Positions 1 to 6,943 of a stretch of DNA of 11,591 nt are shown piece after piece (the stretch's first letter is position 1; every line of letters starts with the position of its first letter). The notes under the pieces are model-generated. The model was given only the letters and a program-made list of their open reading frames with translations, did no database searches and had not been told where the DNA came from. The DNA comes from Bacillota bacterium (lineage in GTDB: Bacteria; Bacillota; Clostridia; Peptostreptococcales; Anaerovoracaceae), in NCBI GenBank assembly GCA_021443825.1, contig JABUTE010000138.1, positions 1 through 11,591 of the forward strand. Direction: 5' to 3'. Made by a program: the position numbers and the translations under genes.

Positions 1-12
1 CGGTGTTCCGTA

Positions 13-41
13 TTGAAATCGTTGCAAAAATAGAATATTCT
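13..41 (+). promoter_or_regulatory. Candidate sigma-A promoter of the molybdenum reductase operon
   Basis: A -35 like TTGAAA (13-18) is followed after 17 bases by TATTCT (36-41), which matches the -10 consensus at 4 of 6 positions. The start of the first gene lies about 70 bases downstream. A competing -10, TAGAAT at 31-36, would leave only a 12-base spacer. The element sits in the only AT-rich stretch ahead of the operon. Sequence upstream of position 1 is not available, so this is a moderate-confidence call. Confidence 0.4.
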
Positions 42-111
42 TAAGATCAGGTGGAAATCGGACGATTTTGCCTGCTTTTTTTCACATCCTATCAGTTTTG
101 GAGCGTAAACG

Positions 112-1383
112 ATGACCAACTATGCAATTATCGGTTTTGGCTGCGCCGGCTATTACGCAGCCAAGGCCATTCGGGAGAAGGATCCCGAGGGCAGAATCAC
201 CGTGTTCAGCGAGCATGGCTATGCCCCCTATAATCCGATGCTGACGACTTATTACGCAGCAGGAAGGATCCCCTTTGAGGCTCTCTTTCCTTTCGGTTCC
301 ATGGAGCAGATCCAAAAGGAGCTTGATCTGAAGATCTTTACAGAAACAAAAGTGGCGAAGCTGCTGGCAAAAGAAAAGACCGTCGTTTTGGAAAACGGCG
401 AGACCCATTCCTTTGATCAGATCCTGGTGGCCTCCGGTGCCAGAGCCTTTGCCCCCTCCTTTGAGGGGCTGGATCCTGCCGATGCCTTCTGCATGCGCAC
501 CGTAGACGATGCCATCGCTTTAAAAGAAGCGGTCGACAGCGGCCGCTATCATTCCGCCCTGGTGGTCGGAGCCTCCATGGTGGGAATCAAGGTGGTAGAG
601 CTGCTCAACAATAAAGGCATCGCTGTTACACTGGCCGATATGGCGCCCAAGATGTTTCCGTTGGCTGCTTACGACAGCGTAGCCGAAGAGATCGCCCGCC
701 GCATCGAGGCAAAGGGCGTAAAGCTGGCTTTGGGCAATGCGCTGAAAAGCGCCTCTAAAAAAGAGAATGGCTACGACTGTATCATGGCCGACGGGTCCCG
801 GCTGTTTGCCGATCTGATCGTGCTTTGCATCGGCACCCGCACCAATCTGGCCTTTATCGATCCGCAAGAGATCAGGGTCAACCGGGGCATCGTGGTAGAT
901 GACAACATGAAGACCTCCTGCGAGGGCATCTATGCAGCCGGTGACTGCTGCGAGGGCCACGAGCTGCAGAGCAGCAACTCCATGATCATCGGTCTTTGGG
1001 CCAACGCCGCTCATCAGGGCAGCACTGCCGGCTATTCCATGACCGGAACGGAAGCTGCCTTCGACGGAAACTTTCTGCACAATATCACCCATTTTATGGA
1101 TATGGACTTTATCGGCTTCGGCGATAACCGCATCAAAGGCCGGGTGATCACCTCCGGCGATATTCACAGCGGGCTTTACGTAGAGGCAGTTCTGGATGAG
1201 AACGGTCTTTGCGGTGTCAATATTCTGGATAATTACCGCATCAGCGGCGCAGTCAAGAATTATCTGTACCGCATTCTGGATAAGAAGACGGCACAGATCT
1301 CGCCCATTCAGAAGGGCATTCTGATCAAGGAGGGCCTGCGGCCGTCGTTTATTGAAAAGATGGAAGGAAGCTATCATGAATAA
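112..1383 (+). CDS. NAD(P)/FAD-dependent oxidoreductase (pyridine nucleotide-disulfide oxidoreductase family)
   Basis: Predicted cytoplasmic flavoprotein of 423 residues that would pass electrons from NAD(P)H to the iron-sulfur/molybdenum subunits encoded next. The N-terminal Rossmann fold has G8-F-G10-C-A-G13 for FAD. A second nucleotide-binding site for NAD(P)H begins at G153 (GASMVG), with Ser in place of the middle Gly, as is common in this family. The late FAD motif YAAGD ends at D278. There is no CxxxxC redox-active disulfide near the FAD site, so it is not a thioredoxin- or lipoamide-reductase type. It resembles the NADH:rubredoxin or nitrite-reductase flavin-domain group. The C-terminal region (about 320-423) fits a dimerisation domain. 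The ATG at 112 follows GGAG at 100-103. The stop codon overlaps the next gene by 8 bases (ATGAATAA), which implies translational coupling. The electron donor and the direction of flow are inferred from context. Confidence 0.85.
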   Translation: MTNYAIIGFGCAGYYAAKAIREKDPEGRITVFSEHGYAPYNPMLTTYYAAGRIPFEALFPFGSMEQIQKELDLKIFTETKVAKLLAKEKTVVLENGETHSFDQILVASGARAFAPSFEGLDPADAFCMRTVDDAIALKEAVDSGRYHSALVVGASMVGIKVVELLNNKGIAVTLADMAPKMFPLAAYDSVAEEIARRIEAKGVKLALGNALKSASKKENGYDCIMADGSRLFADLIVLCIGTRTNLAFIDPQEIRVNRGIVVDDNMKTSCEGIYAAGDCCEGHELQSSNSMIIGLWANAAHQGSTAGYSMTGTEAAFDGNFLHNITHFMDMDFIGFGDNRIKGRVITSGDIHSGLYVEAVLDENGLCGVNILDNYRISGAVKNYLYRILDKKTAQISPIQKGILIKEGLRPSFIEKMEGSYHE

Positions 1384-3496
1384 TATCGATTACAGCAAGG
1401 GCAAGATCCCGGGGGCTCAGTCGGGCATCGAGATCCGCCACAGCGTCTGCGATATCTGCACACCCGGCATGCATTGCGGCGTCGACTGCTATGTGAAAGA
1501 CGGCGTCATCGTCAAGGTGGAAGGCATGAAGGAGCATCCCTTCAACAAGGGAAAGCTGTGCACCAAGGGCTCCGGAAACCGCCAGTATATCTACCGCGAA
1601 GACCGGATCAAGACCCCTTTAAAGCGGGTCGGCGAGCGGGGCGAGGGCAGGTTTGAGCCCATCTCGTGGGAGGAAGCCCTCAAGACTGTCAGTGATAAGC
1701 TGCTTTCTATCCGGAGCGAATACAGTGCCGATCATGTGGCCTTTTTCTCCGGCTACAGCAAGTATTACCGCTTTATGCTGCGCCGCCTTGCCCACAGCTT
1801 CGGTACCCAGAACTACGGCACCGAATCCAGCAGCTGCTTTACCGCCGGTCTTATGGCCAACAAGGTGAATACAGGACAGGCGATGCTGCAGAATCTTCCC
1901 AATACCGATCTGTTTCTTGCCTGGGGGCAGAACGGCTATTTCTCTCGCTATCCTCTGGCCAACAGCATGGAAAAGGCAAAAGAGCGTGGCATGAAGGTGA
2001 TCGTCGTCGACCCCCGTCTGACGCCTACCACCATGCGCCTTGCCGATCTGCATCTGCGTCCCCATCTGGGCACCGACGGAGCGCTTGCCCATGCCATCGC
2101 CAACGTGCTGATCCAAAATGGGTGGATCGACAGACCCTTTATCGACGAACATGTTTACGGCTTCGAAGCATATAAGGAATATGTCAGCCGGTTTACCCCG
2201 CAAGAAGGGGAACGGCTCACCGGTGTTCCTGCAGAGCAGATCCGAAAAGCCGCCGAATTGATCCACGAAAGCAGCTCCATGTGCATCGCCGAAAGCTCGG
2301 CTCCCATCTGTCATCACCGCAACGGCATGCAGAACTACCGGGCCATCATGGCTCTTACCCTGATCACCGGCAATTTCGACCGCAAGGGTGGACAGATCCC
2401 CCAGACCTATACCTTTATGGAATCCTATAAGGGCTTTTCTTCCTACGAAGAAGAGTTCATGGATGAAAAGTTCCCCGAAGAGGGGCGGCCTGCCATCGGC
2501 GCGGATCGCTTCCCCCTTTGGTACTACCTGCAGAAAGATATGCAGGCCAACGATCTGGCCGATAACATCCTGCGCGCAGACGAGCATTCGGTAAAGGCGC
2601 TGGTCGCTTTCGGCATGAATTACCGCATGTTTCCGCAGGACGAAAAGATGCTGGAGGCCTTCCGCAAGCTGGACTTTTTCGTCGCCACCGATCTGTTTAT
2701 GACCGATACCGTCAAATATGCCGACATCGTGCTGCCTGCCTGCTCCAGCTTTGAGCGGGGCGAGTTCAAGTGCTATCCCGGCCAGCTGGTATGGTATACC
2801 AGACCGGCCATCGCACCTTTGGGCGAGGCCAAGTCCGATGTGGATATCATCTCCCTTCTTGCAACGGAAATGAAGCTGGACGATCCCCTTCTTTGCGCCG
2901 GATACGAGGCCTGTGTGCAATATATCATGCGCGATCTTCCTCTCACCATAAAGCAGATACAGGAAGCCGAGGTTCCCTTCAAGCTGCAGGGTGTGCCTAC
3001 CTATGTCATCGGAGATACCATAAAGGAGGGCATTAAGACGCCCACCGGAAAGCTGGAGCTCAGCTCCACCATCCTGGAGAACCATCCCGAATGGGGATTG
3101 GATCCTCTGCCCACCTATAAGGAACCGTATAATCCGGATCCGGCGAAATATCCCCTTCGCCTGTGCGCCGGCACCCGTATTCCCAACGGCATCCACAGCC
3201 GTCTTCACGATGTTCCCTGGGAGAGAAGCCTTCTGCAGGAGCCGTCGCTGGAAATGAGCATGGAAGACGCGCAAAAGTACGGCATCGAGCTGGGCGACGA
3301 TGTACAGGTCACCACCAACATCGGCTGCCTGGTCTTCAAAGCCATCCCCTCGGCCACCGTTCTGGAAGGGGAGATCTTCATCTATCACGGATACCGCGAG
3401 CAGGATATCAACAGCATTCTGGATAGCTCCAACCTGGATCCCTATTCCGGATTTCCTGCCTATCGCAGTGCCTTCTGCAATATCAGGAGGGTATAA
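1376..3496 (+). CDS. Molybdopterin (bis-MGD) oxidoreductase catalytic subunit, DMSO-reductase superfamily
   Basis: This 706-residue protein is a full-length catalytic subunit. Cysteines 25, 28, 34 and 62 fit the N-terminal [4Fe-4S] domain; Cys38 is an extra one. The spacing CxxCx5C is wider than the usual CxxCx3C. Cys154, in GTESSSCFTAG, is the likely protein ligand to molybdenum. Further family hallmarks are HHRNGMQNYRAI with LITGNFDRKGG, then FGMNYRMFP, then ADIVLPACSSFERGEF, and a C-terminal dinucleotide-binding domain containing GIHSRLHD and a terminal NLDPYSGFPAY. The N-terminus has no twin-arginine signal, so the enzyme should be cytoplasmic. The ATG at 1376, preceded by GGAAGG, is preferred over an in-frame TTG at 1352. 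Nearest described types would be acetylene-hydratase, transhydroxylase or polysulfide/catechol-reductase-like enzymes. The substrate is not predictable, so I give no gene symbol. Confidence 0.9.
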   Translation: MNNIDYSKGKIPGAQSGIEIRHSVCDICTPGMHCGVDCYVKDGVIVKVEGMKEHPFNKGKLCTKGSGNRQYIYREDRIKTPLKRVGERGEGRFEPISWEEALKTVSDKLLSIRSEYSADHVAFFSGYSKYYRFMLRRLAHSFGTQNYGTESSSCFTAGLMANKVNTGQAMLQNLPNTDLFLAWGQNGYFSRYPLANSMEKAKERGMKVIVVDPRLTPTTMRLADLHLRPHLGTDGALAHAIANVLIQNGWIDRPFIDEHVYGFEAYKEYVSRFTPQEGERLTGVPAEQIRKAAELIHESSSMCIAESSAPICHHRNGMQNYRAIMALTLITGNFDRKGGQIPQTYTFMESYKGFSSYEEEFMDEKFPEEGRPAIGADRFPLWYYLQKDMQANDLADNILRADEHSVKALVAFGMNYRMFPQDEKMLEAFRKLDFFVATDLFMTDTVKYADIVLPACSSFERGEFKCYPGQLVWYTRPAIAPLGEAKSDVDIISLLATEMKLDDPLLCAGYEACVQYIMRDLPLTIKQIQEAEVPFKLQGVPTYVIGDTIKEGIKTPTGKLELSSTILENHPEWGLDPLPTYKEPYNPDPAKYPLRLCAGTRIPNGIHSRLHDVPWERSLLQEPSLEMSMEDAQKYGIELGDDVQVTTNIGCLVFKAIPSATVLEGEIFIYHGYREQDINSILDSSNLDPYSGFPAYRSAFCNIRRV

Positions 3497-3499
3497 TCA

Positions 3500-4012
3500 A
3501 TGGCTATCAAACTCGAACTGGATCTTTCCCGCTGCTGCGCCTGCGGGGCCTGCGCCATCGCCTGCATGGATCAAAACGACATCGATCTTTCTACCGGCAT
3601 CCGTCCGTTCCGAACCGTCTTCCGCCAGGAGGAACGCAAAACGGGCGACATCCGCTATTATTCCATGGCCTGCATGCACTGCTCCAATGCCCCTTGTGTA
3701 ACGGCCTGCCCCTCGGGCTGCCTGTATAAGGATCCGGAAACAGGACTCACCCTGTACAACAACACCTATTGCATCGGCTGCCACAGCTGTGCCATGGCCT
3801 GTCCCTTCGGCGCCCCCACCTTCGGCCCCGACGGCAAGATGAGAAAGTGCGACGGCTGCATCGATCGCATCCGTGCCGGCCTTACGCCTGCCTGCGTCAA
3901 CGGCTGCACCTTCGGCGCCCTAAAGCTGGTCGATACCGACGAAGAAAGCCCGGTCAAGCCGGAGAATTCTCTTGTCGCTCAGTGCGCCGCCTTATCGGAC
4001 GTGCAGAAATAA
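3500..4012 (+). CDS. 4Fe-4S electron-transfer subunit (DmsB/HybA-like, four clusters)
   Basis: A 170-residue ferredoxin-type subunit with sixteen cysteines in four groups, enough for four [4Fe-4S] clusters. The groups are C12/C15/C18/C22, C58/C61/C66/C70, C91/C94/C97/C101 and C117/C120/C132/C136, the last with the long x11 gap typical of DmsB relatives. It would carry electrons between the flavoprotein and the molybdenum subunit. It has no signal peptide or membrane segment, and no NrfD/DmsC-type quinol anchor is encoded nearby, so it probably works in a soluble complex. A strong AGGAGG (3485-3490), embedded in the end of the catalytic-subunit gene, precedes the ATG by 9 bases. Only 3 bases separate the two genes, so the operon link is firm. 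Confidence 0.92.
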   Translation: MAIKLELDLSRCCACGACAIACMDQNDIDLSTGIRPFRTVFRQEERKTGDIRYYSMACMHCSNAPCVTACPSGCLYKDPETGLTLYNNTYCIGCHSCAMACPFGAPTFGPDGKMRKCDGCIDRIRAGLTPACVNGCTFGALKLVDTDEESPVKPENSLVAQCAALSDVQK

Positions 4013-4032
4013 CGGCACGGTCTTTCGAAACG

Positions 4033-4665
4033 ATGAACAAACGGATCGAACGCACCCCGCAGGAAGTGCTGCTGAAGAATTGGGACGCTGTGATCGCGGC
4101 CGGAGGAGCCTCCAGCCGCATGGACGGCTTTCCCAAAGGGCTGCTGCAGCTCGGCGGCAAGACCTTCTGCGAGCATCTGATCGAGGCACTGCGCCCCTTT
4201 GACCGGATCGCCATCTCGGCAAACCTGCCGGAGTATGAAGCATTCGGTCTTCCCGTATATGCCGACCGTCAGGAGGGAAGAGGACCCCTGTCGGCCATCC
4301 TTTCTGCCCTGGAGCATACGGAGAAGGACTGGGTCTTCGTGTGCCCCTGCGACATGCCCCTGTTAACGGAAGAAGCGCTGTTCGCTATGCTGCAGCCGGA
4401 GATGTTTCGAAAGGATGCCGTTATCTACCGGGCGCAGGGCAGAGTGATCCCCATTCTCGGCTTCTATCATAAGCGGGTGCTGCCCATCGCCGAAGAACAG
4501 CTGCAAAAGCAGGATCTGAAGCTGCTGCATCTTCTGCAGCGGCTGGATGCCCAGGTCATCGAGCCCGGCTGTCCGGAGCGGTTTGTCAATATCAACGACA
4601 GGGCGGCTTACGAAGAGCTGCTGCGGCAGACCTGGGTAAACACGCAAAATGCAGACCTGATTTAA
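4033..4665 (+). CDS. mobA: Molybdenum cofactor guanylyltransferase (MobA-like)
   Basis: A 210-residue nucleotidyltransferase. MobA joins GMP from GTP to molybdopterin to make the MGD cofactor that DMSO-reductase-superfamily enzymes need. The nucleotide loop is AAGGASSRM (22-30) followed by K35 and GLLQL. GRGPLSAI (82-89) and the metal-binding CPCDMPL (104-110, D107) match the family. D31 stands where Gly is usual in the RMGG segment. The gene starts 20 bases after the ferredoxin subunit and completes the operon, which fits dedicated cofactor supply. No clear Shine-Dalgarno precedes the ATG at 4033, so translation may depend on reinitiation from the upstream gene. A GTG at 4090 is a poorer start because it would begin immediately before the nucleotide loop. 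A MocA-type cytidylyltransferase is possible but less likely beside a bis-MGD enzyme. Confidence 0.85.
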   Translation: MNKRIERTPQEVLLKNWDAVIAAGGASSRMDGFPKGLLQLGGKTFCEHLIEALRPFDRIAISANLPEYEAFGLPVYADRQEGRGPLSAILSALEHTEKDWVFVCPCDMPLLTEEALFAMLQPEMFRKDAVIYRAQGRVIPILGFYHKRVLPIAEEQLQKQDLKLLHLLQRLDAQVIEPGCPERFVNINDRAAYEELLRQTWVNTQNADLI

Positions 4666-4673
4666 AAAACATA

Positions 4674-4703
4674 TTGAAATCGGTATGGGAATCACTGTAA
4701 AAT
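4674..4703 (+). promoter_or_regulatory. Candidate purA promoter
   Basis: TTGAAA (4674-4679) and TAAAAT (4698-4703) are separated by 18 bases, a good sigma-A-type arrangement (5/6 and 5/6 matches are close to consensus). Transcription would begin near 4710 and give a leader of about 30 bases. No riboswitch-sized leader fits here, so control by a purine riboswitch is excluded for this promoter. No intrinsic terminator is seen between the molybdenum operon and this site, so read-through from upstream is possible. Confidence 0.55.
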
Positions 4704-4743
4704 AGATTGGTAACAGTAATTTCTCAATGTTGAGGTGATGAAA

Positions 4744-6018
4744 ATGTCAAATTGCGCAATTGTCGGTATTAACTGGGGCGATGAAGGAAAGGGCCGCATG
4801 GTCGACCTTCTCACCGAATCCTACGATATCGTCGTCCGTTATCAGGGCGGCGGAAACGCAGGTCATACCGTTATCAATGAATATGGAAAAAATGCACTCC
4901 ATCTGCTGCCTTCCGGTATCTTCAGAAAGGGTGTCATGAACATTCTAGGCAACGGTGTTGCCGTCGACCTGGAAAACCTTTGGGACGAAATGGAGCAGGT
5001 CCGCAAAAATGGCGTTCCTCTTTCTCCCGAAAACCTGATGATCAGCACCAGAGCTTCTCTGCTGCTTCCCTGGCACAGAGAGCAGGACGGCCTGGAAGAA
5101 GCAAGACTGGCCGATAAGAAGTACGGATCCACCAAGCAGGGCATCGCTCCCTTCTATGCAGACAAGTATGCAAAGAAGACCATCCTGGCCGGCGAGCTCT
5201 TTAACGAAGAGCGCCTGCTTGCCCACGCAAAAGACCTGTGGGAATGGAAGGAGCTGACCCGCACCGGCGTCTATCACGCAGAGCCCAAGCCCTTCGAAGA
5301 ACTGGCCGCATGGCTGAAAAAGTACGCCGAGATCTTCAAGCCCTATATCCAGGATACCACCGTATATCTGCGCGATGCCATCGCAGCCGATAAGAAGGTG
5401 CTCTTTGAAGCACAGCTGGGCTCCTTAAGAGATCTGGACTACGGCATCCATCCCTATACCACCTCCTCCAATACCATCGCCGCTTATGCCCCCATCGGCT
5501 CCGGCGCTCCTTTTGCAAAGCTGGACCGCATCGTCGGCGTCGTTAAGGCTTACTCCAGCTGTGTCGGTGAAGGCCCCTTCACCTGTGAATGGTTCGATGA
5601 AAAGGCAGAGCAGCTGCGTACCGCCGGCGAGGAATTCGGTGCCAAGACAGGCCGTCCCAGAAGAGTCGGTCCTCTTGATATCGTCGCCACCCGCTACGGC
5701 GTTGCCGCGCAGGCTGCCACCGAGATCGCCCTCACCAAGATGGACGTTCTCAGCTATATGAAAGAGATTCCCGTCTGCACCCACTACATGCTCGACGGCA
5801 AGCAGACCGACGAATTCCCCTTCCCCGCCGATCTGGAAAGAGCTCTGCCCGTCGAAGAGATGATGCCCGGCTGGGGCTGCGATATCTCCGGCATCCGTAA
5901 GTGGGAAGATCTGCCCAAGGAAGCACAGGACTATGTGCTCTTCGTAGAAAAGGCCATCGGCTGCAGGATCTCCTACGTATCGGTCGGCCCCGAAAGAGAC
6001 GCTTATATCAAGCGTTAA
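4744..6018 (+). CDS. purA: Adenylosuccinate synthetase
   Basis: PurA converts IMP, aspartate and GTP to adenylosuccinate, the first committed step from IMP to AMP. The 424-residue product is close to the usual 430. The P-loop WGDEGKGR (11-18) carries the catalytic Asp13, and GGGNAGHT (35-42) carries the catalytic His41. Further hallmarks are GSTKQGIAPFYADK for IMP binding and TGRPRRVGPLD with ALTKMDVL for IMP/GTP binding near the C-terminal third. The QWGDEGKGK of many PurAs is NWGDEGKGR here, suggesting a divergent clade. Three in-frame starts exist (GTG 4735, ATG 4738, ATG 4744). GAGGTGAT (4732-4739) is a strong ribosome site that only suits 4744, and this start also puts Asp13 and His41 at the classical positions. 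It appears to be a single-gene transcription unit. Confidence 0.96.
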   Translation: MSNCAIVGINWGDEGKGRMVDLLTESYDIVVRYQGGGNAGHTVINEYGKNALHLLPSGIFRKGVMNILGNGVAVDLENLWDEMEQVRKNGVPLSPENLMISTRASLLLPWHREQDGLEEARLADKKYGSTKQGIAPFYADKYAKKTILAGELFNEERLLAHAKDLWEWKELTRTGVYHAEPKPFEELAAWLKKYAEIFKPYIQDTTVYLRDAIAADKKVLFEAQLGSLRDLDYGIHPYTTSSNTIAAYAPIGSGAPFAKLDRIVGVVKAYSSCVGEGPFTCEWFDEKAEQLRTAGEEFGAKTGRPRRVGPLDIVATRYGVAAQAATEIALTKMDVLSYMKEIPVCTHYMLDGKQTDEFPFPADLERALPVEEMMPGWGCDISGIRKWEDLPKEAQDYVLFVEKAIGCRISYVSVGPERDAYIKR

Positions 6019-6033
6019 CAGAACCTTGAATCG

Positions 6034-6070
6034 AAAACTCCGGATGAATCATCTGGAGTTTTTTTGTTTT
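6034..6070 (+). terminator. Intrinsic terminator after purA
   Basis: An inverted repeat pairs 6034-6045 with 6051-6062 through a core of AACTCCGGAT and ATCTGGAGTT, with one G-U pair and a 5-base loop. It is followed by a run of seven T and then more T after a single G. It lies 15 bases after the purA stop codon and isolates purA from the sigma-factor operon. Confidence 0.92.
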
Positions 6071-6083
6071 TCTGAAAAAAGTT

Positions 6084-6110
6084 TGTAACCTTTTCGTAAA
6101 TTCTGTTACT
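6084..6110 (+). promoter_or_regulatory. Candidate ECF-type, autoregulated promoter of the sigma/anti-sigma/fakA operon
   Basis: TGTAACC (6084-6090), followed by TTTT, has the AAC-centred core typical of ECF sigma -35 elements. A possible -10 lies around TGTTACT (6104-6110), 13 bases further. GTAAC (6085-6089) and GTTAC (6105-6109) also form an inverted repeat, so a repressor site is an alternative reading. No good sigma-A promoter is seen between the purA terminator and the sigma-factor gene. Autoregulation is common for ECF factors, but here it is inferred from motif resemblance only. Confidence 0.4.
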
Positions 6111-6141
6111 AACCATTCAGAAGCTGAAAGGAGGCCTATTT

Positions 6142-6648
6142 GTGAGGGCAAACGAAAAAGCATTCGAAACGATCTATCAGGACCATTTTAAACGCATCTA
6201 TTCCTTTATGTTCCGCCTGTGCAGCGATGCCCATGTTGCCGAAGAGCTGACACAGGAAACATTCTTTCAGGCATATCGCTGCATTTCCGGTTACCGCGGT
6301 GATGCATCCATGTTTACCTGGCTGTGCGCCATCGGTAAAAATGTATTCCTGAACTATCTGCGCAAGAACAAAGGAGAAACCATTCCCTTTGACTTTTATG
6401 TGATCAATCTGGCCGCTCCCCCCTCCGATGAGCCGGGCTACCGTCTGACCCGTCAGGTGGAGATCGAAGAGCTGCGCAGGGTGATCGCCGCTATGCCGAA
6501 AAAGTACAGCACCGTTCTGCTGCTGCGCATGTACGGAGAGCTCTCCTATGCGGAGATCGCAAAGGAGGTCGGAATTTCGGAAAGTTCCGCCAAGGTTATT
6601 TTCTATAGAGCGAAGAAGATGATTCGAGAGGAGTTAATCGATGAATAA
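6142..6648 (+). CDS. ECF-type RNA polymerase sigma factor (sigma-70 family)
   Basis: A 168-residue sigma factor with only regions 2 and 4, the layout of extracytoplasmic-function factors. Region 2 (about 8-75) contains AEELTQETFFQAY (33-45) and GDASMFTWLCAIGKN, the core-binding and -10-recognition parts. Region 4 (about 110-165) contains MPKKYSTVLLLRM and a helix-turn-helix LSYAEIAKEVGISESSAKV that reads the -35 element. The start is GTG at 6142, set by AAAGGAGG (6127-6134) at 7 bases. The stop codon overlaps the anti-sigma start by 8 bases, the coupling usual for a sigma factor and its inhibitor. Transcription of the downstream fatty-acid kinase gene from the same message makes lipid or envelope stress the likeliest regulon theme, though this is inference. 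The ECF subgroup was not determined. Confidence 0.93.
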   Translation: MRANEKAFETIYQDHFKRIYSFMFRLCSDAHVAEELTQETFFQAYRCISGYRGDASMFTWLCAIGKNVFLNYLRKNKGETIPFDFYVINLAAPPSDEPGYRLTRQVEIEELRRVIAAMPKKYSTVLLLRMYGELSYAEIAKEVGISESSAKVIFYRAKKMIREELIDE

Positions 6649-6943
6649 CTGTGCAATTGTACGTGATCTGCTTCCCCTGTATTTCGACGGGGAAACGACA
6701 GAAGAAACATCGGAATTTATCCGTCAGCATCTGGAGGAATGTCCGGAATGCAGAGAGTATTTCGAAAAAGAAAACCGCATCCCCCATGTGATGGAAAGCA
6801 GTGAGGCAGACGGTCAGTACCGCTATTCCGTCGTTGCCAAGCGGATTGCAAAGAGAAGAAATGAGAACCTGCTCCTGGCAGGCGCCGCAGCCCTTGCTGC
6901 CGGACTGGTACTTGGCTATACTGCAGGGAAGACTTCAAAATGA
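6641..6943 (+). CDS. Zinc-binding anti-sigma factor (zf-HC2), single-pass membrane protein
   Basis: A 100-residue inhibitor of the preceding ECF factor. The zinc motif is H30-x3-C34-x2-C37, with Cys4 near the N-terminus as a plausible fourth ligand, and it includes the typical RDLLPLYFDGE segment (8-18). A basic stretch KRIAKRR (67-73) precedes one hydrophobic helix at 77-94. Only about six residues (AGKTSK) follow that helix, so there is essentially no extracytoplasmic sensing domain. This differs from RsiW/RseA-type proteins, in which an external domain is cleaved. The signal is therefore likely read through zinc or redox chemistry, through the membrane helix, or by a partner. The ATG overlaps the sigma gene, and the TGA stop overlaps the fakA start (ATGA at 6940-6943). 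Confidence 0.9.
   Translation: MNNCAIVRDLLPLYFDGETTEETSEFIRQHLEECPECREYFEKENRIPHVMESSEADGQYRYSVVAKRIAKRRNENLLLAGAAALAAGLVLGYTAGKTSK

Noticed and set aside
51..233. 60-residue open frame at the window start
   Set aside because: It overlaps the flavoprotein gene in another frame, and its translation is arginine-rich and without a domain.
1352..1375. Upstream TTG start for the molybdenum subunit
   Set aside because: The ATG at 1376 has a GGAAGG site at suitable distance, and the extra eight residues add nothing recognisable.
520..1377. 285-residue minus-strand open frame opposite the flavoprotein gene
   Set aside because: No family resemblance and fully overlapped by a gene with clear FAD and NAD motifs.
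1376..1383. Identical ATGAATAA overlap at two gene junctions (1376-1383 and 6641-6648)
   Set aside because: Both follow from a start codon followed by AAT and an out-of-frame TAA stop; this is ordinary translational coupling and the identity is probably chance.
1619..3388. 589-residue open frame on the minus strand inside the molybdenum subunit gene
   Set aside because: It is an antisense shadow of a strongly supported gene; its translation has no recognisable domain, and codon-position bias explains the lack of stops.
3769..4032. N-terminal extension of the MobA frame
   Set aside because: It overlaps the cysteine-rich ferredoxin gene out of frame and has no homology-like features; the nucleotide loop sits correctly from the start at 4033.
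4735..4743. GTG or ATG starts for purA at 4735 and 4738
   Set aside because: They lie within the ribosome site itself; the start at 4744 gives normal spacing and the classical Asp13/His41 numbering.
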